Origin: Myroides sp. N17-2
Lineage (GTDB): Bacteria > Bacteroidota > Bacteroidia > Flavobacteriales > Flavobacteriaceae
DNA: 64,000 bases
Reading direction: 5' to 3'
Assembly (NCBI RefSeq): GCF_002286775.1
Contig: NZ_NSGJ01000018.1
Coordinates: forward strand, 27,083 to 91,082
In this document: one piece after another, positions 62,193-64,000 of the stretch
Numbering within the stretch: the first letter of the stretch is position 1
Layout of the letters: each line of letters begins with the position of its first letter
The notes under the pieces: generated by a model
The model's database searches: none
The model's input: the letters and a program-made list of their open reading frames with translations, nothing else
Told to the model about the DNA's origin: nothing
Made by a program: the position numbers and the translations under genes

Positions 62193-63011
62193 ATGAATCT
62201 AAATAATATACCATTAATCAAAAACTTGGATGCTGATAACTTCTTTTTATTAGCTGGTCCATGTGCTATCGAAGGTGAAGAGATGGCAATGCGTATCGCA
62301 GAAAAACTAGTAACTGTAACTGATAACCTTAAAATACCATTCGTATTTAAAGGTTCGTTTAAAAAAGCAAACAGATCGCGTATTGATAGCTTCACAGGTA
62401 TAGGTAACGAGACTGCTCTTAAAATCTTACAAAAAGTAGGTAAAGAGTTTGGCGTTCCTACTGTAACGGATATTCACGAGAATTCTGATGCGGCATTAGC
62501 TGCTGAGTACGTAGATGTATTACAGATTCCTGCTTTCTTAGTAAGACAGACTGACCTAGTAGTAGCTGCTGCTAATACTGGTAAGGTAGTTAATCTTAAG
62601 AAAGGACAATTTATGAGTCCTGAGAGTATGAAACACGCTGTACAGAAAGTACTAGACTGTAATAACGAAAGTGTAATGGTGACTGATAGAGGAACGATGT
62701 TCGGATACCAAGATATGATTATTGATTATAGAGGAATCCCTACTATGCAACAATATGCTACTACAGTATTAGACATCACACACTCTCTACAACAGCCTAA
62801 CCAATCTTCTGGAGTAACAGGAGGTCGTCCTGATCTTATCGAGACTGTAGCTAAAGCAGGTATTGCTGTAGGTGTAGATGGTCTGTTCTTAGAAACACAC
62901 TTCGACCCAGCAAACGCAAAAAGTGATGGAGCAAATATGCTTCACTTAGATTACTTTGAAGATTTGATGAAGAAATTAGTTGATATCAGACAAACAATCA
63001 ATAAATTTTAA
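62193..63011 (+). CDS. kdsA: 3-deoxy-8-phosphooctulonate synthase
   Basis: Joins arabinose 5-phosphate and phosphoenolpyruvate for Kdo, the inner sugar of LPS. 272 residues: FLLAGPCAIEGEEMA, FKGSFKKANRSR, GVPTVTDIHE, LQIPAFLVRQTDL, NLKKGQFMSPESM, TDRGTMFGYQDMI, THSLQQPN and GLFLETHFDPANAKSDG are the family signatures. The metal Cys of class II enzymes is Asn in the corresponding LAGPC / KAN region only if aligned, so metal dependence is not called. Likely co-transcribed with the DUF4199 gene. Confidence 0.97.
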   Translation: MNLNNIPLIKNLDADNFFLLAGPCAIEGEEMAMRIAEKLVTVTDNLKIPFVFKGSFKKANRSRIDSFTGIGNETALKILQKVGKEFGVPTVTDIHENSDAALAAEYVDVLQIPAFLVRQTDLVVAAANTGKVVNLKKGQFMSPESMKHAVQKVLDCNNESVMVTDRGTMFGYQDMIIDYRGIPTMQQYATTVLDITHSLQQPNQSSGVTGGRPDLIETVAKAGIAVGVDGLFLETHFDPANAKSDGANMLHLDYFEDLMKKLVDIRQTINKF

Positions 63012-63096
63012 AAAAAATTTTTAACACTACTTTTTTTATAACCAATTAGTTAGATAATATTGGTTGAAAAAAGAAGAAAAAAAAGCCTTGCAAGTC

Positions 63097-63126
63097 TTGC
63101 AAATTAAGAAAACAGCCCTATATTTG
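63097..63126 (+). promoter_or_regulatory. Promoter of the tRNA-Tyr cluster
   Basis: TTG (63097-63099), 19-nt spacer, TATATTTG (63119-63126); both boxes match the flavobacterial consensus. Transcript would begin about 30 nt before the first tRNA. Confidence 0.75.
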
Positions 63127-63161
63127 CACCGTTCTAAACAAACAAGATAAGCAACAGCTTA

Positions 63162-63242
63162 GGGGAGATACTCAAGCGGCCAACGAGGACGGACTGTAAA
63201 TCCGTTGGGTAACCTTCGCAGGTTCGAATCCTGCTCTCCCCA
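63162..63242 (+). tRNA. tRNA-Tyr (GTA), copy 1
   Basis: 81-nt class II tRNA: acceptor GGGGAGA / TCTCCCC, D-arm ACTCAAGCGGCCAACGAGG, anticodon loop CTGTAAA with GTA at 63196-63198, long variable arm, T-arm CAGGTTCGAATCCTG. The following bases are CCA (63243-63245), so only this copy encodes the 3' CCA. Confidence 0.97.
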
Positions 63243-63293
63243 CCAAACGTTCATTAACAAGAAAATATTACTTAGATATAACCTTTTTAGGAA

Positions 63294-63374
63294 GGGGAGA
63301 TACTCAAGCGGCCAACGAGGACGGACTGTAAATCCGTTGGGTAACCTTCGCAGGTTCGAATCCTGCTCTCCCCA
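63294..63374 (+). tRNA. tRNA-Tyr (GTA), copy 2
   Basis: Identical 81 nt to copy 1. Followed by CTA, so no encoded CCA. Spacer to copy 1 is 51 bp and contains a ATATAACCTTTTTAGGA stretch shared in part by the next spacer. Confidence 0.97.
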
Positions 63375-63425
63375 CTAATAAAGTCATATTGTATAAAAAT
63401 TATAGTCTAATTTAACCTTTTAGGA

Positions 63426-63506
63426 GGGGAGATACTCAAGCGGCCAACGAGGACGGACTGTAAATCCGTTGGGTAACCTTCGCAGGTTCGAATCCTGCTC
63501 TCCCCA
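63426..63506 (+). tRNA. tRNA-Tyr (GTA), copy 3
   Basis: Identical to copies 1 and 2; followed by CGA. Spacer of 51 bp with TTTAACCTTTTAGGA. Confidence 0.97.
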
Positions 63507-63550
63507 CGAAGACTTTTTATACAATATATTATCTAAGTTACCTCTTAGGA

Positions 63551-63631
63551 GGGGAGATACTCAAGCGGCCAACGAGGACGGACTGTAAATCCGTTGGGTA
63601 ACCTTCGCAGGTTCGAATCCTGCTCTCCCCA
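63551..63631 (+). tRNA. tRNA-Tyr (GTA), copy 4
   Basis: Identical to the others; followed by CTA. Spacer of 44 bp with GTTACCTCTTAGGA. Confidence 0.97.
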
Positions 63632-63637
63632 CTAGTC

Positions 63638-63665
63638 AAAAAGCGACCAATAGGTCGCTTTTTTT
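63638..63665 (+). terminator. Terminator of the tRNA-Tyr cluster
   Basis: Perfect 11-bp stem AAAAAGCGACC / GGTCGCTTTTT, loop AATA, T7 tail; also A-rich for the opposite strand. Confidence 0.9.
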
Positions 63666-63703
63666 GTTTGTATACTTTTATATTTAATTCCCTTTTAAAA
63701 CCT

Positions 63704-63918
63704 CTAATTTCTATTTATAATAACATTCTTATCCATTAATAAGTTTAGCTTCCTAGCGATCTCTTCTCCATTGGGAATGATTTCTTGGTATGATTCTGGA
63801 AGTTGAGAAGTAAGACTATACGTTGCTATGCCGATAGGTTGATTAGAATCTTTTAACGCATACTCAACTATAGTACGCTTTTTAGGGATCAATCTCAAAA
63901 GTTGTGTGTGAATTAAAA
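63704..63918 (-). pseudogene. C-terminal fragment of a DUF1016/YhcG-type PDDEXK nuclease gene
   Basis: About 70 codons read ..LLRLIPKKRTIVEYALKDSN, QPIGIATYSLTSQLPES and GEEIARKL. This is the typical end of DUF1016 (YhcG) proteins, VEYAL.D...PIG.A.Y.L...LP, after the nuclease core. An in-frame TAG near 63919 and the lack of any core upstream within the window show that only the 3' end is left. The last 15 residues (LLMDKNVIINRN) are extra. Confidence 0.65.
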
Positions 63919-64000
63919 ACTACAGATCTTTGTAATGATAAATAATAAACGTGGAAAACTATATTGAGTTTATAAAAATGATTTTACCTGAGTTTTTAGT
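63919..64000. other. Right end of window without recognisable feature
   Basis: A short AT-rich stretch; no start, RNA or repeat can be supported. A plus-strand reading from about 63950 (ENYIEFIKMILPEFL) stays open to the edge and resembles the start of an ISAon1/IS-type transposase N-terminal domain, but it is too short to call. Confidence 0.25.

Overview
The window is a low-GC chromosomal segment of a member of the Bacteroidota, very probably family Flavobacteriaceae. Signs are the TTG-N17..23-TAnnTTTG promoters, the family set (DUF4834, DUF4199, TIGR02757, TlpA/DUF4369 lipoproteins, YfhO, LytS-type kinase fused to a 2TM domain) and the general absence of strong Shine-Dalgarno sequences. A Myroides-like genus is my guess from overall resemblance and is not proven here. 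No prophage, insertion sequence with transposase, or CRISPR array is visible; the region is core genome peppered with intergenic repeats and a few accessory modules.

Layout. 1-11.6 kb: 3' part of a uvrA, a glycosyltransferase, YfhO, DUF4834, a periplasmic rhodanese, hemN and acs. 11.7-21.1 kb: nitronate monooxygenase and mnmA, a SIMPL protein, a three-gene HipBST kinase toxin-antitoxin locus with three phased operator palindromes, then proC, yidC and pyrG, all three on the minus strand. 21.5-29 kb: a Crp-type regulator, the first copy of an unexplained structured repeat flanked by a duplicated piece of the crp gene, an amino-acid permease, an Ere-like secreted protein, a REP-like palindrome cluster, panE and an AzgA-type purine permease. 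29-37 kb: a promoter-driven operon of three paralogous secreted proteins bracketed by 3' ends of ankyrin genes, an ankyrin protein, a Fic protein with an altered active-site motif, an FG-GAP-like membrane protein and TonB. 37-46 kb: AraC regulator with a secreted double carboxymuconolactone-decarboxylase-like protein, a quinone-oxidoreductase-like enzyme, a deaminase, a complete uvrA with a LOG-family gene, and a DUF6922/AbiEii module. 46-55 kb: two TlpA-like paralogues, a LytS/LytTR two-component operon, the second copy of the structured repeat, and a pRiA4b-ORF3-like/NdpA/DUF4375-like cluster. 55-64 kb: msrA, lolD with TIGR02757, a sixA-ppk1-ppx polyphosphate operon, DUF4199-kdsA, four identical tandem tRNA-Tyr genes and a nuclease fragment.

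The most noteworthy signals are (i) the two-copy ~350-400 bp element with four 11-bp iterons running into a perfect 19-20 bp hairpin, in both copies preceded by a TATnTTTGTAA box, which could be a structured RNA or a small non-autonomous mobile element; (ii) the HipBST locus with three operators spaced 41 and 40 bp; (iii) the three-paralogue secreted cassette; (iv) several short repeat families, one of which lies directly at stop codons; and (v) adjacent genes that repeatedly carry sequence-related terminators. All functional calls rest on motif recognition by eye; no database search was possible.
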